Notes: generated by a model not told the origin, from the letters alone. 62,425 nucleotides of DNA from an uncultured Chitinophagaceae bacterium (GCA_903904335.1 CAIVCF010000207.1:1-62425); one strand, 5' to 3'. Shown: positions 24,083 to 33,594, counted from the first letter of the stretch. A program made the numbers and translations.

Positions 24083-25189
24083 ATGTCATCCTCTCAACGT
24101 TTTCAGGCACTTGATGTATTTCGCGGAATGACCATTTGTTTTATGATAATTGTGAATACTCCGGGAAACGATATGTCTTTTTCTCCATTGCATCATGCAA
24201 AGTGGAACGGCTTTACTCCAACGGATCTGGTATTTCCATCATTCTTATTTGCAGTGGGAAATGCCCTAAGTTTTGTGATGTCAAAATGGGATACAAAAAC
24301 ACAAGCTGAAGTTCTCACAAAAATTTTTAAACGTACGGCACTAATATTTTTATTAGGTTATTTAATGTATTGGTTCCCTTTTTTCCGTTTGGATGAAACC
24401 GGTCATATTATTGCGGCACCTATCAGCAATACAAGAATTCTCGGCGTGTTACAACGTATAGCATTGTGTTATGGTATTGCAGCATTGATGATCTATTATT
24501 TAAAACCAAGACTCTCTGTTATAATAAGTGTTGTATTATTATTTGTGTATTGGATTATAATGTATGCATTTGGTGATTATACGTTGGAAGGCAATGCAGG
24601 ATTAAAATTCGATCTCTGGTTAATGGGCGAAAAACATTTGTATCATGGTGAGGGTATTGCATTTGATCCTGAAGGTTGGTTAAGTACCATGCCTGCGATT
24701 GGTAATGTGATTGGCGGTTATATTGCAGGGAAATTCATTCAACAAAAAGGAAAATCTTATGAAGGTTTGGCAAAATTATTATTAACCGGTTTTGCATTAT
24801 TCGCGATCGCTTATTTCTGGAACTTATCTTTTCCTATCAATAAAAAATTATGGACAAGCTCTTTCGTATTGCATACAGTAGGGTTGGATTGTATGATTTT
24901 AGCCGCCATCATTTATGTCATTGATTTTCTGCATAAAACAAAAGGCGTTTACTTTTTTGAAGTGGTCGGAAAAAATCCATTGACCATTTATTTATTGTCT
25001 GAATTATTGGCAACAGTTCTTTATATGATCAAGGTTGGTGATAAAAATTTATTCGAATGGATCTATGATAATATTTTCAGTTATGCAGGAGATTATTTCG
25101 GTTCACTCGCATTTTCTGTAACATATATGCTGGTTTGTTGGAGCGTTGGTTATTTTATGGACAAAAAGAAAATTTATATCAGAGTATAA
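24083..25189 (+). CDS. heparan-alpha-glucosaminide N-acetyltransferase-like (DUF5009) membrane protein
   Basis: The protein is about 368 residues when started at ATG 24083. It has about ten membrane segments and the family's N-terminal signature RFQALDVFRGMTICFMIIVN followed by WNGFTPTDLVFPSFLFAVGNA. Other conserved parts are RILGVLQRIALCYGIAAL and the large outward loop with FDPEGWLSTMPAIGNVIGGY. The family (COG4299, related to human HGSNAT) transfers acetyl groups across the membrane onto amino sugars. In bacteria it is often linked with glycan use. No glycan genes are adjacent here. A terminator follows. Confidence 0.85.
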   Translation: MSSSQRFQALDVFRGMTICFMIIVNTPGNDMSFSPLHHAKWNGFTPTDLVFPSFLFAVGNALSFVMSKWDTKTQAEVLTKIFKRTALIFLLGYLMYWFPFFRLDETGHIIAAPISNTRILGVLQRIALCYGIAALMIYYLKPRLSVIISVVLLFVYWIIMYAFGDYTLEGNAGLKFDLWLMGEKHLYHGEGIAFDPEGWLSTMPAIGNVIGGYIAGKFIQQKGKSYEGLAKLLLTGFALFAIAYFWNLSFPINKKLWTSSFVLHTVGLDCMILAAIIYVIDFLHKTKGVYFFEVVGKNPLTIYLLSELLATVLYMIKVGDKNLFEWIYDNIFSYAGDYFGSLAFSVTYMLVCWSVGYFMDKKKIYIRV

Positions 25190-25197
25190 AATGAAAT

Positions 25198-25231
25198 AAA
25201 AAAAGCTGTTTGATTTCAAATAGCTTTTTTA
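25198..25231. terminator. bidirectional terminator
   Basis: AAAAAAGCTGTTTG pairs with CAAATAGCTTTTTT with one G-U, separated by a short loop. It serves the DUF5009-type gene (+) and tryptophanase (-). Confidence 0.85.
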
Positions 25232-25239
25232 TTCAGAAA

Positions 25240-26610
25240 TTACAATTGCTCGAACCTTGCTGTAAAATGCCGCAGCAACGGTGTTTCATAAACGATTTTA
25301 TAACCTTTGATTGTTTCTCGTCTTTTAAATACTTTAATGATCACTTCAGCAACATAATCAATATGACTTTGCGTGTATACTCTTCTCGGAATGGCTAATC
25401 TTACTAATTCCATCGGTGCCGAAATTGTTTTTCCGTCAGCATCATATTTTCCGAACATCACAGTGCCGATCTCAACACCACGAACACCGCCTTCCAAAAA
25501 CAATTCACCGCATAATGCTTGCCCCGGATATTCATTTGCTGGAATGTGAGGCAAAAAAGCTTTCGCATCTAAATACACCGCATGCCCACCCGTTGGTTTA
25601 ATATAAGGTACGCCAACTGTATCTAATTTATCACCGATGTATTCAATACTTCTGATACGATACTTTAAATAATCTTCTTCCATTACTTCTTTCAAGCCAA
25701 TAGCGATCGCTTCTAAGTCACGCCCCGCAAGGCCTCCATAAGTTGGAAATCCTTCGGTGATGATTAAAAGATTTCTGCATTTCATTGCCAAAGCTTCATC
25801 ATTCATTGCAAGGAATCCACCAATGTTAGCGAATGCATCTTTCTTGGCACTCATCGTACAACCATCTGCATAAGAAAATAATTCTTGTGCAATTTCAAAA
25901 ATCGTTTTGTTCTCAAATCCTTTTTCTCTTTGTTTGATGAAATAACAATTCTCTGCAAAACGGCATGCATCAATAAAAAATGGGATGCTGTATTTTTTGC
26001 AGATCAAACTTGCGGCTTTGATGTTTGCCATACTTACGGGTTGTCCCCCGCCGGAGTTATTGGTGACAGTAATAATAACCAAGGGAATATTTTCTACCCC
26101 TTTTTCCTGAATTGTTTTTTCCAATGCAATGAGATCAATATTTCCTTTGAATGGAGAGATGAGTGAAGGTTGTTTCCCTTCTTCACATAAAAGGTCGATT
26201 CCTTCAGCGCCGGCAAATTCAATATTGGCACGGGTCGTATCAAACAAAGTATTGCTAATAAAATATTTCCCTTTGCCACCGGTAATGCTGAATAATATTT
26301 TTTCGGATGCTCTTCCCTGATGCGTTGGAATAATATATTTCATGTGTGTGATGGAGCTCACGGTTTCTTCAAAGCGAAAAAAACTATTACTGCCGGCATA
26401 ACTTTCATCACCGCGCATGATGCCCGCCCACTGTTCGCTGCTCATGGCACTGGTGCCACTGTCGGTCAGCAGATCAATGATCACATCCTTTGCTTTAATT
26501 AAAAAAGGATTGTAAAAAGCATCACGGAGAATATTAACGCGTTGATCTTTTGTAGTGAAATGAATGGGCTCGACCGATTTTATTTTAAAAGGTTCTATGA
26601 TTGTCTGCAT
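25240..26610 (-). CDS. tnaA: tryptophanase / beta-eliminating lyase
   Basis: The protein is about 456 residues from ATG 26610, the usual tryptophanase length. Family motifs are visible: the N-terminal IKSVEPI, DLLTDSGTSAMSSEQWAGIMRGDESYAGS, PTHQGRASEKILF, ITVTNNSGGGQPVSMANI, FIDACRFAENCYFI and the PLP-lysine site DGCTMSAKKDAFANIGGF. It splits tryptophan into indole, pyruvate and ammonia; tyrosine phenol-lyase is a close relative and cannot be fully excluded. No tryptophan-rich leader peptide like TnaC is present upstream. A copy of the dispersed repeat lies in the upstream region. It is transcribed alone. Confidence 0.88.
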   Translation of the reverse strand: MQTIIEPFKIKSVEPIHFTTKDQRVNILRDAFYNPFLIKAKDVIIDLLTDSGTSAMSSEQWAGIMRGDESYAGSNSFFRFEETVSSITHMKYIIPTHQGRASEKILFSITGGKGKYFISNTLFDTTRANIEFAGAEGIDLLCEEGKQPSLISPFKGNIDLIALEKTIQEKGVENIPLVIITVTNNSGGGQPVSMANIKAASLICKKYSIPFFIDACRFAENCYFIKQREKGFENKTIFEIAQELFSYADGCTMSAKKDAFANIGGFLAMNDEALAMKCRNLLIITEGFPTYGGLAGRDLEAIAIGLKEVMEEDYLKYRIRSIEYIGDKLDTVGVPYIKPTGGHAVYLDAKAFLPHIPANEYPGQALCGELFLEGGVRGVEIGTVMFGKYDADGKTISAPMELVRLAIPRRVYTQSHIDYVAEVIIKVFKRRETIKGYKIVYETPLLRHFTARFEQL

Positions 26611-26696
26611 AATCAAATTTTAATGATAGTTGAATAAATGATTGAACGAAGAAGACCGATGATTTAATAAACGATCAGTGTTGCATAAAATTGATG

Positions 26697-26746
26697 CAGC
26701 ACAAGTGTGCGACGCAACTACTGATGCCAAGAAAACCTACAGCCTG
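26697..26746 (+). repeat. dispersed intergenic repeat, copy 2
   Basis: GCACAAGTGTGCGACGCAAC (26699-26718) differs at one position from copies 1 and 5. It is followed by TACTGATGCCAAGAAAA. It lies upstream of tnaA. Confidence 0.75.
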
Positions 26747-26864
26747 AATCAAAAAAATAACTGAGCGAAATGAATCGCTAAAAAACTAGGTGGGACTTTT
26801 AATAATATTTTTCCAGAGGTTCATGAATAAATTCTTGCGGCAAAGCTATGATTTTAAAATTGTA

Positions 26865-27725
26865 TCATCCTTTTGCCCGTTTATCTGAGCCTTTGTGTTT
26901 TTTTGTACTCTTTTTTTCAGGAGGCGGACTATTATCAACTATTTCGCAAACACATCTGAAACCTAACCAACATTCAGGGAAATAATATTTTCGGTCTTTC
27001 TGAATTTTACAATCTTCGATGTATAAATTAAAATGCCCGCCTTTTGAGATCCCTTTTTCTTCAACCATTTCAGATACATTACCGATCATATTATAAAGGC
27101 CGTATTTATTGGGTTCTGAAGAAAGAACGGGAAGAACTGTTTCTCTGAGATTAACCGTTGAATCTACTCTTTCATATAAACAATTGAATGTGTTGTAAAT
27201 TTTTCCATGCGATTTGAATTCGGTTGTTTCATATCCGAAAGGAAATTTTTCAAGCTCTAATTTTCCGCCTGCTGCCATTTCCCATTCTTTTTTGGTAGGT
27301 AGGCGATACAAAATTTTTCTGTAAGGTGCTTTTGGTGTTCTTTCCAATAATTCATTCACTCTATCTGTGCGCCATTCGCAAAATGCTTTTGCCTGTTCGT
27401 AACTGATGCCAACGACAGGAAAATCATTATAATCAGGATGACGAAAATAAAAATCAATGAAAATAGAGTTATTGAATAATTGCGTTTTCCAAACGGTGGT
27501 ATCTGGCAACATTTTGATGTAGAGATCCGGGTCATTCTGCACTTTAAGAATATAATTCACAAATTCCCGCCACGCAATATTACTTACCTCGCATTTGTCA
27601 ATATAAAGACTATCGATCAATTGAACGGTTCCGGGAGGGGCTGAAAATTTATCGGCTGTAAATTTTTTCTCACTTATAAACCCAAAGAATACAGCAAAGG
27701 AGATGAACAGCAGTATTTTTTTCAT
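26865..27725 (-). CDS. formylglycine-generating enzyme (SUMF1) family protein
   Basis: The 286-residue protein has an N-terminal signal (KKILLFISFAVFFGFISE). An FGE-sulfatase-type domain follows: SLYIDKCEVSNIAWREFV, FPVVGISYEQAKAFCEWRTDRVNE, YRLPTKKEWEMAAGGKLE, NKYGLYNMIGNVSEMVEEKG and a C-terminal LGFRCVCE. It resembles the Bacteroidota GldJ/GldK group and other SUMF1-like secreted proteins. The two catalytic cysteines of true FGE are not clearly present, so a structural role is more likely than sulfatase activation. The C-terminus is lysine-rich. No other gliding genes are adjacent. Confidence 0.8.
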   Translation of the reverse strand: MKKILLFISFAVFFGFISEKKFTADKFSAPPGTVQLIDSLYIDKCEVSNIAWREFVNYILKVQNDPDLYIKMLPDTTVWKTQLFNNSIFIDFYFRHPDYNDFPVVGISYEQAKAFCEWRTDRVNELLERTPKAPYRKILYRLPTKKEWEMAAGGKLELEKFPFGYETTEFKSHGKIYNTFNCLYERVDSTVNLRETVLPVLSSEPNKYGLYNMIGNVSEMVEEKGISKGGHFNLYIEDCKIQKDRKYYFPECWLGFRCVCEIVDNSPPPEKKSTKKHKGSDKRAKG

Positions 27726-27792
27726 TTTGGCAGGTTTACAGCTAATTTACTATAATATATGTTATTTCATGATTAAACAACCAATAAAATGC

Positions 27793-27821
27793 TTGAAACC
27801 CGCTGTAAATGCGTACCTTCG
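27793..27821 (+). promoter_or_regulatory. promoter for bipA
   Basis: TTG (27793-27795), an 18-bp spacer and TACCTTCG (27814-27821), close to the TAnnTTTG pattern, precede the start codon by 17 bp. Confidence 0.4.
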
Positions 27822-27838
27822 CCGCCTCAAATTTTTAC

Positions 27839-29653
27839 ATGGAAATAAGAAACATCGCTATTATTGCTCACGTTGACCACGGTAAAACTACTTTGGTGGA
27901 CAGGATTTTACAAACTACTAAAGTGTTCAGGGATAACCAGGAAACCGGTGATCTGATCATGGACAGTAATGATCTTGAAAGAGAAAGAGGGATCACCATT
28001 TTTTCCAAGAACGCCTCTGTACAATATAATGGCGTTAAAATTAATGTGATTGATACTCCGGGTCACAGTGATTTTGGCGGTGAAGTTGAACGTGTATTGA
28101 AGATGGCAGATGGTGTTTTATTATTGGTTGATGCTTTTGAAGGACCGATGCCTCAAACAAGATTTGTATTGCAAAAAGCATTGCATTTGAATTTGCATCC
28201 GATCGTTGTTATCAATAAAGTTGATAAAGCAAACTGCCGTCCTGATGAAGTGCATGATGCAGTTTTTGAATTATTCTTTAATCTCGATGCAACAGAAGAA
28301 CAATTAAACTTCCCTACTTTTTATGGCAGCGGAAAGAATGGTTGGTTCAATGATAGCTTAGAACAAACAGAAGATATTATTCCGTTAATGAACGGCATCA
28401 TCAAATTTGTTCCGCCCCCAACAGTTAATGAAGGACCGTTGCAAATGCAAATCACTTCATTGGATTATTCTTCTTTCTTAGGAAGAATTGCGATCGGAAA
28501 AGTAACACGCGGATCAGTGAAAGAAGGTCAGACCATTGCTTTGGTTCAGGCAGATGGTTCAGTAAAGAGATCGAAAGTAAAAGAATTATATGTGTTTGAA
28601 GGAATGGGAAAACGCAAAGTAACGGAAGTATTATCCGGCGATTTGTGTGCAGTAGTTGGTTTGGAAGAATTTAATATCGGTGATACGATTTGTGATTTTG
28701 ATACACCCGAAGGATTGCCTGTTATTAGTGTAGATGAACCAACAATGAGCATGTTGTTTTCCATCAATAATTCTCCTTTTTATGGTAGAGATGGGAAGTT
28801 TGTTACATCACGTCACTTGCGTGATCGTTTGATGAAAGAAACAGAAAAGAATTTGGCATTACGAGTTGAGGATACTGATAGTGCAGATAGTTTCTTGGTA
28901 TTTGGTCGTGGTATTTTGCATTTGGGAATTTTGATTGAAACCATGCGCCGTGAAGGATATGAATTAACTGTTGGTCAGCCGCAAGTTTTAGTAAAAGAAT
29001 TATTAGGCAAGAGACATGAACCTTTTGAAACATTAGTGGTGGATGTTCCTGCTGAATTCAGTGGTAAAGTAATCGATCTTGTTACACAACGCAAAGGCGA
29101 AATGCATGTAATGGAAAGCAAAGGGGAAATGCAGCACCTTGAATTTGAAATTCCTTCAAGAGGCTTGATAGGACTGCGTTCTCAAATGTTGACCAATACT
29201 GCCGGTGAAGCTGTGATGGCTCATCGTTTTAATGAATACAAACCTTGGAAAGGACCGATTCCCGGAAGAAATAACGGCGTATTGATCGCTAAATTTCAAG
29301 GAGTAACAACAGCTTATTCGATTGATAAATTACAGGATAGAGGAAGCTTCTTTATTGATCCTGCAGAAGAAGTGTATGCAGGTCAGATTATCGCTGAACA
29401 TATAAAACCGGGAGATCTGAATGTAAATGCTGTTGAAATGAAAAAACTAACCAATCACCGTGCAAGCGGTAGTGATGACAGTGTTAGAATTACACCAAAA
29501 GTTCAGTTCACTTTGGAAGAATGTATGGAATATATTCAGCAGGATGAATGTATTGAAGTGACCCCAAAAAATATCAGGATGCGCAAAACCATTCTGGATG
29601 AAGAAGACAGAAAGAAAGCTTCGAGAAACATGAAAGCAGAAGCATTAGGATAA
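27839..29653 (+). CDS. typA: translational GTPase BipA/TypA
   Basis: From ATG 27839 the protein is about 604 residues, the normal size. It opens directly with MEIRNIAIIAHVDHGKTTLV (P-loop), then GITIFSKN (switch I), DTPGHSDFGGEVERVL (G3) and VINKVDKANCRPDEV (G4). The EF-G-like domains and the TypA-specific C-terminal domain follow (about 390-604: RGLIGLRSQMLTNTAGEAVMAHRF and ASGSDDSVRITP). BipA binds the 70S ribosome and supports assembly and growth under stress, including cold. The earlier in-frame codon at 27809 is not preferred because it falls across the promoter box. A terminator follows. Confidence 0.96.
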   Translation: MEIRNIAIIAHVDHGKTTLVDRILQTTKVFRDNQETGDLIMDSNDLERERGITIFSKNASVQYNGVKINVIDTPGHSDFGGEVERVLKMADGVLLLVDAFEGPMPQTRFVLQKALHLNLHPIVVINKVDKANCRPDEVHDAVFELFFNLDATEEQLNFPTFYGSGKNGWFNDSLEQTEDIIPLMNGIIKFVPPPTVNEGPLQMQITSLDYSSFLGRIAIGKVTRGSVKEGQTIALVQADGSVKRSKVKELYVFEGMGKRKVTEVLSGDLCAVVGLEEFNIGDTICDFDTPEGLPVISVDEPTMSMLFSINNSPFYGRDGKFVTSRHLRDRLMKETEKNLALRVEDTDSADSFLVFGRGILHLGILIETMRREGYELTVGQPQVLVKELLGKRHEPFETLVVDVPAEFSGKVIDLVTQRKGEMHVMESKGEMQHLEFEIPSRGLIGLRSQMLTNTAGEAVMAHRFNEYKPWKGPIPGRNNGVLIAKFQGVTTAYSIDKLQDRGSFFIDPAEEVYAGQIIAEHIKPGDLNVNAVEMKKLTNHRASGSDDSVRITPKVQFTLEECMEYIQQDECIEVTPKNIRMRKTILDEEDRKKASRNMKAEALG

Positions 29654-29683
29654 TTCATTTTGTATTAAATCGCGTTATTTTAG

Positions 29684-29712
29684 AAACCTCCGGACTTTTC
29701 GGAGGTTTTTTA
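29684..29712 (+). terminator. typA terminator
   Basis: AACCTCCG (29685-29692) pairs with CGGAGGTT (29700-29707), followed by T6. Confidence 0.9.
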
Positions 29713-29745
29713 TTGATATTTGCAAATCAGTTTAATTCAATCAAT

Positions 29746-30414
29746 ATGAAAAAAATATCAGTTTTCTTTTTTGCAATTATTGCAATTGGTTTATGGTCCT
29801 GTAATAAAAGCAGTTCAGGAACAACCGCTAATGTTCGGTTGGTGAACCTCTCTCCAAATTCTACCACGTTCGATCTGTATATAAATAATTCGTTGCTTAT
29901 TGGCGGCGTTGGTTACGGTGCTAACAGTAGTTATATCAAAGCTACCGGCGGCAATGTTAATGTTGCTATTGCACCAACAGGCTCTACCAAAGCAAGCATC
30001 AGTGGTGATATTACTTTAAATGCCGATTCTTATAACTCTGTTTTTTTGTTTGATTCGGTAGCAAAAGTACAAGGCACTGTGATTGTTGATGATAGAACGG
30101 CACCACCATCGGGAAAAGTAAATATTCGATTCTTTAATTTTGTAAGCGGGGGAAATACTGTTGATATTTTACGGGCAGGAACAACAAAACTTTTTTCCTC
30201 TCGCAGTTTTAACGATCAGAATACATTCACTAATTTAACAGCATATACAGCTTTTGATCCCGGCCCATTCAGTGTTTCAGCGGTTATCGCAGGAACTACA
30301 GTAGTAATAACTTCTTTACCTTCTATCGATGCCACTGCGGGAAAAAGTTATACGCTGGTATTAAAAGGATTCCCCGGCGGTACGATTTCTTTAACACCCA
30401 TCGCTGATAATTAA
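29746..30414 (+). CDS. DUF4397 domain lipoprotein
   Basis: The protein is about 222 residues from ATG 29746, which begins a lipoprotein signal (KKISVFFFAIIAIGLWSC, Cys near residue 19). The mature part begins with a serine-rich linker and has two DUF4397-like beta modules: NVRLVNLSPNSTTFDLYINN (about 28-47) and the parallel NIRFFNFVSGGNTVDILRAG (about 125-144). Each starts with a strand pattern of the type vRl.N.sp....D.y. DUF4397 proteins are extracytoplasmic and of unknown role. The gene stands alone, with terminators on both sides. Confidence 0.85.
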   Translation: MKKISVFFFAIIAIGLWSCNKSSSGTTANVRLVNLSPNSTTFDLYINNSLLIGGVGYGANSSYIKATGGNVNVAIAPTGSTKASISGDITLNADSYNSVFLFDSVAKVQGTVIVDDRTAPPSGKVNIRFFNFVSGGNTVDILRAGTTKLFSSRSFNDQNTFTNLTAYTAFDPGPFSVSAVIAGTTVVITSLPSIDATAGKSYTLVLKGFPGGTISLTPIADN

Positions 30415-30439
30415 TTACTGAAGCAAAAATTAGTGTATA

Positions 30440-30475
30440 AAAAACGGAAGACTTTTCGGCCTTCCTTTTTATTTG
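30440..30475 (+). terminator. probable terminator after DUF4397 gene
   Basis: GGAAG (30446-30450) can pair with CTTCC (30461-30465) ahead of TTTTTATTT. The stem is short, but position and T-tract fit. Confidence 0.5.
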
Positions 30476-30490
30476 CAGTACTTAATTTAA

Positions 30491-30928
30491 TTAGCTTTTG
30501 CTTACTACAACATCTTCAATAACATTTGTGTTGATGTTTACATCAAAACTTTCGCGGTAATTTGTTTTACCGGATTGAATGCTGAAAGTAACTTTACTTA
30601 CTTCTGCAGATTTAGGTAAAGCAAATGTTTTTGCGAAAGATTTTTCTTTTGAAACTGTTCTGTAAATAACTTCACCCACTTCGTCGGTTACAGTTAATAC
30701 AAAACTTTCAGCACTTGCATTGTCAAACTTAACGTTGAACAATAAATTTTCCTGGCTCAATCCTACATACTTGATTGCAGCATTGCCGGTACTTTTTTCA
30801 GTAGAAATTTTATTGTGGTTAGTATAATCAGCGTAAACTTTGTTTTGTGTTGAGAAAAATAATACTGCTGCTAAAATACTTCCTGCAAAAAATTTCCTTG
30901 CGATGTTGTTTAATGTTTGCTTTTTCAT
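30491..30928 (-). CDS. secreted protein of unknown function (145 aa)
   Basis: The 145-residue protein has a signal peptide (about 1-32, ending around NKVYA) and a single predicted all-beta, Ig/fibronectin-like domain (for example SFVLTVTDEVGEVIYRTVS and KVTFSIQSGK). The sequence GEVIYR...KSFAKTFALP resembles the beta-sandwich modules found in many Bacteroidota extracellular proteins, including those near type IX sorting domains, but it ends in VVVSKS without a recognisable sorting motif. The upstream region has two GTCACATG copies and a purine-rich AAGGAAAA just before the ATG. I cannot name a function. Confidence 0.75.
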   Translation of the reverse strand: MKKQTLNNIARKFFAGSILAAVLFFSTQNKVYADYTNHNKISTEKSTGNAAIKYVGLSQENLLFNVKFDNASAESFVLTVTDEVGEVIYRTVSKEKSFAKTFALPKSAEVSKVTFSIQSGKTNYRESFDVNINTNVIEDVVVSKS

Positions 30929-30978
30929 GATTTTCCTTTTTTAATGATTAAAAAAATAGTTGCTTCATACGCACAGGC

Positions 30979-30998
30979 GTCACATGAATTGTCACATG
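30979..30998. promoter_or_regulatory. GTCACATG direct repeat upstream of secreted-protein gene
   Basis: GTCACATG occurs at 30979-30986 and 30991-30998, 12-bp period, about 50-70 bp upstream of the secreted-protein start (minus strand). A 12-bp period of direct repeats suits a regulator binding on one face of the helix. The regulator is unknown. Confidence 0.35.
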
Positions 30999-31206
30999 TT
31001 CGTCAGTAAATTTTCATTAAATGGTCAGTTGCAAATCAATCAGGATATTATTTCATTTCGACAAGCAGTGTCGTATCAGATTGTAACGAGCGGGCCTGCT
31101 TTTGTTACCATTAATACTAAAACTTAAAAAAGGTAACCCTGCTATTTTTATAGACTGTGTATTAAGTAATTATTAACACATTCGATATCTATTCAGCAAA
31201 AGAATA

Positions 31207-32214
31207 TTAAACCTGCACAGGCTTATTTAATGTTTGCCACAAAAGATCTTTTAATTCTATTAAACCTTTATTGGTAAGTGATGAAATAAATAAGTGCGGA
31301 ATATTTGCAGGCAATTCTTTTACAATCGCCTCTTTTAATTCATCATCCAGCATATCGCTTTTACTTACTGCGATGATAAAATCTTTTTGCAGCATTTCGG
31401 GATTGTACTCTTTCAGTTCGTTCAATAAAATTTCAAATTCTTTTTTATGATCTGCACTATCAGCAGGAATTAAAAATAATAAAACAGAATTGCGTTCTAT
31501 GTGTCGTAAAAAACGATGGCCTAATCCTTTTCCTTCAGCTGCACCTTCAATGATTCCCGGAAGATCTGCAATGCAAAAACTTTTTCCATCGCGATATTCA
31601 ACCATGCCCAATTGCGGAATTAAAGTAGTGAATGCATAGTTGGCGATCTTTGGTTTTGCAGCAGTGATGACACTTAATAAAGTTGATTTACCTGCATTAG
31701 GGAAACCTACCAAACCCACGTCAGCCAATACCTTCAGCTCTAAGAACTTATAACCTTCCACACCTTCTTCACCGGGTTGCGCATGATCGGGAACCTGATT
31801 GGTGGGTGTAGCAAAATTAGAATTACCCAATCCGCCGCGACCGCCACGCATCCAGATTATTTCTTGTCCGTCTTCTAAAATTTCTGCTTCTATTTTTCCC
31901 GTTACTTCATCTTTCGCAATCGTTCCCAAGGGTACTTCAATGATGATATCTTTTCCGTCATGTCCCGTGCAATTATTTTTACTGCCTGCTTCTCCATCTT
32001 CAGCCAACACATTTTTAAAATAACGCAAATGCAGTAATGTCCATAATTGCGAGCTGCCTTTTAAAATAATATGGCCGCCACGACCTCCATCGCCGCCATC
32101 AGGGCCACCCATTGCTGTTAATTTATTACGCATAAAATGCCTTTGACCTGCTCCACCATGGCCGCTACGACAAAAAATGCGGATATAATCTATAAAGTTA
32201 TTTTTCTCTGCCAC
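31207..32214 (-). CDS. obgE: GTPase Obg/CgtA
   Basis: The 335-residue protein has the glycine-rich Obg fold ([55 protein letters not shown]) and a G domain: [14 protein letters not shown] (P-loop), [20 protein letters not shown] (G3) and AVSKSDML (G4-like). The start codon is GTG (32214-32212), chosen because it gives the usual MAEKNNF opening. The C-terminal OCT domain of longer Obg proteins is absent, as in many Bacteroidota. It acts in 50S ribosome maturation and stringent control. A dispersed repeat copy lies upstream. Confidence 0.95.
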   Translation of the reverse strand: MAEKNNFIDYIRIFCRSGHGGAGQRHFMRNKLTAMGGPDGGDGGRGGHIILKGSSQLWTLLHLRYFKNVLAEDGEAGSKNNCTGHDGKDIIIEVPLGTIAKDEVTGKIEAEILEDGQEIIWMRGGRGGLGNSNFATPTNQVPDHAQPGEEGVEGYKFLELKVLADVGLVGFPNAGKSTLLSVITAAKPKIANYAFTTLIPQLGMVEYRDGKSFCIADLPGIIEGAAEGKGLGHRFLRHIERNSVLLFLIPADSADHKKEFEILLNELKEYNPEMLQKDFIIAVSKSDMLDDELKEAIVKELPANIPHLFISSLTNKGLIELKDLLWQTLNKPVQV

Positions 32215-32297
32215 TTTTAATAATTGAATGTTTGCGAAGATAAGCTAATAGATGCCATTGGTGCAATTGACGAAGCAGTCCGTCGCATAAAGCTTTG

Positions 32298-32343
32298 AAG
32301 TACAAGAGAGCGACTCAAGGAACGATGCCATGAAAATATGCAG
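32298..32343 (+). repeat. dispersed intergenic repeat, copy 3 (diverged)
   Basis: GTACAAGAGAGCGACTCAAG (32300-32319) matches the 20-mer core of copies 1 and 5 at 16 positions. It is followed by AACGATGCCATGAAAA, the same tail as copy 4. It lies between obgE and paaI. Confidence 0.6.
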
Positions 32344-32359
32344 TTGGTATTCAAAAAAA

Positions 32360-32785
32360 TTACAACAAACTCTTTTCAGTTTTATAACATGTGCCTTTGA
32401 ATAAAGCTACTAATTCGTTGTGCTGATTTTTTATTTCAATTAGATATAAACCGGTGCGATTGGTTTTATTGATCTGTTTTGCTTCGGCAAACAAAATATC
32501 ATTTTCTTTAACTGCTTTAGGATACGAAATAGAAACATCTAATGCCACTGTCATTTTTCCATCGCTGTTACATGCAAAAGCAAAAGCACTGTCGGCCAAA
32601 GAAAAGGCGATGCCACCATGAGCCGTTCCAAACCCGTTGATCATTTCTTTGCGAACGATCATCGTAAGTTTACTGTATCCATCTTTAATTTCTAAAATTT
32701 CAATGCCCAACCATTTGGAGAATTGATCGGTTTGCATCATTTTCTCCACTACTTTTTTTGCAAGGATATCTTTTTCAGTATTCAT
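32360..32785 (-). CDS. paaI: hotdog-fold thioesterase PaaI
   Basis: The protein is about 141 residues from ATG 32785. It has the single hotdog domain with the PaaI motif MINGFGTAHGGIAFSLADSAFA, in which the acidic and Asn/Gly residues sit in the active site, and a second half VALDVSISYPKAVKENDILFAEA. PaaI hydrolyses aberrant or dead-end ring-CoA thioesters in phenylacetate catabolism, releasing CoA. It is the last gene of the paaABCD-paaG block, 32 bp after the isomerase gene, which supports the PaaI call over other hotdog proteins. Confidence 0.88.
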   Translation of the reverse strand: MNTEKDILAKKVVEKMMQTDQFSKWLGIEILEIKDGYSKLTMIVRKEMINGFGTAHGGIAFSLADSAFAFACNSDGKMTVALDVSISYPKAVKENDILFAEAKQINKTNRTGLYLIEIKNQHNELVALFKGTCYKTEKSLL

Positions 32786-32817
32786 CAATAGTATTTTGAT
32801 ATTTCAAATCTATGATT

Positions 32818-33594
32818 TTATTCTCCTGTAAAATTTGATTTTCTTTTTTCCAAAAATGCATTTACACCTTCAGTAAAATCTTTTGTAGCAGCAGCTTTTT
32901 GTTGAAATTGATCTTCCAATAATAATTGTTCTTCTAAATTATTTGTTGCAGAATAATTTAAAACATGTTTGATATAACTCAAACTTTTTGTAGGTAGCTG
33001 CGCTAATGTTACAGCAATTTTTTTTGATTCATCTTCAAATGATTCATCTTCAAAAACTTTGTAGATCATCCCCATTCTTTCTGCATCTGTAGCAGCAATT
33101 TTATCACCTAACAACATCAATGCACTTGCTTTTTGCCAGCCGATCAATCTGGGTAAAGTATAGGTGCCGCCGCTATCCGGTATCAATGCGATCTTGCTGA
33201 ATGCCTGAATAAAAGATGCAGAAACACTTGCTAACACTACATCACAAGCCAGAGCAATATTTGCACCTGCGCCTGCTGCAACTCCGTTTACTGCTGCAAC
33301 AACAGGTTTTGGGATATTTCTGATTCTTGTGATGATGGGATTATAATGTTCGCTCAAAATTTTTTCCATGCCAGGTCCGGCGGGATCAATCACTTCTGCG
33401 AGATCTTGTCCTGCTGAAAAACCTTTGCCTGCACCTATGATATAAACACAACGAACTTCTTTCAGCGATGCACATTCATCCAATTTATTTTGCAGCAACA
33501 AAGCCATTTCTTTGTTGAAAGCATTGAGTTTATCCGGGCGATTCAATGTAATGAAACCGATATTATTTTTTATTTCAAATAAAATAGAAGACAT
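32818..33594 (-). CDS. paaG: enoyl-CoA hydratase/isomerase, probable PaaG
   Basis: The 258-residue crotonase-fold protein shows ITLNRPDKLNAFNKEMA, the oxyanion-hole segment GAGKGFSAGQDLAEV, AAVNGVAAGAGANIALACDVVLAS and ALIPDSGGTYTLPRLIGWQKA. The early SAGQDL and PDSGGTYTLPR segments are typical of 2-(1,2-epoxy-1,2-dihydrophenyl)acetyl-CoA isomerase PaaG, which turns the ring epoxide into the oxepin. Its location between paaD and paaI supports this over general beta-oxidation. paaF, paaH, paaJ, paaZ and paaK are not in the window. Confidence 0.85.
   Translation of the reverse strand: MSSILFEIKNNIGFITLNRPDKLNAFNKEMALLLQNKLDECASLKEVRCVYIIGAGKGFSAGQDLAEVIDPAGPGMEKILSEHYNPIITRIRNIPKPVVAAVNGVAAGAGANIALACDVVLASVSASFIQAFSKIALIPDSGGTYTLPRLIGWQKASALMLLGDKIAATDAERMGMIYKVFEDESFEDESKKIAVTLAQLPTKSLSYIKHVLNYSATNNLEEQLLLEDQFQQKAAATKDFTEGVNAFLEKRKSNFTGE

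Noticed and set aside
26611-26760. TnaC-like leader peptide upstream of tryptophanase
   Set aside because: No short frame with the required tryptophan codon is found on the minus strand; only a three-residue frame is present.
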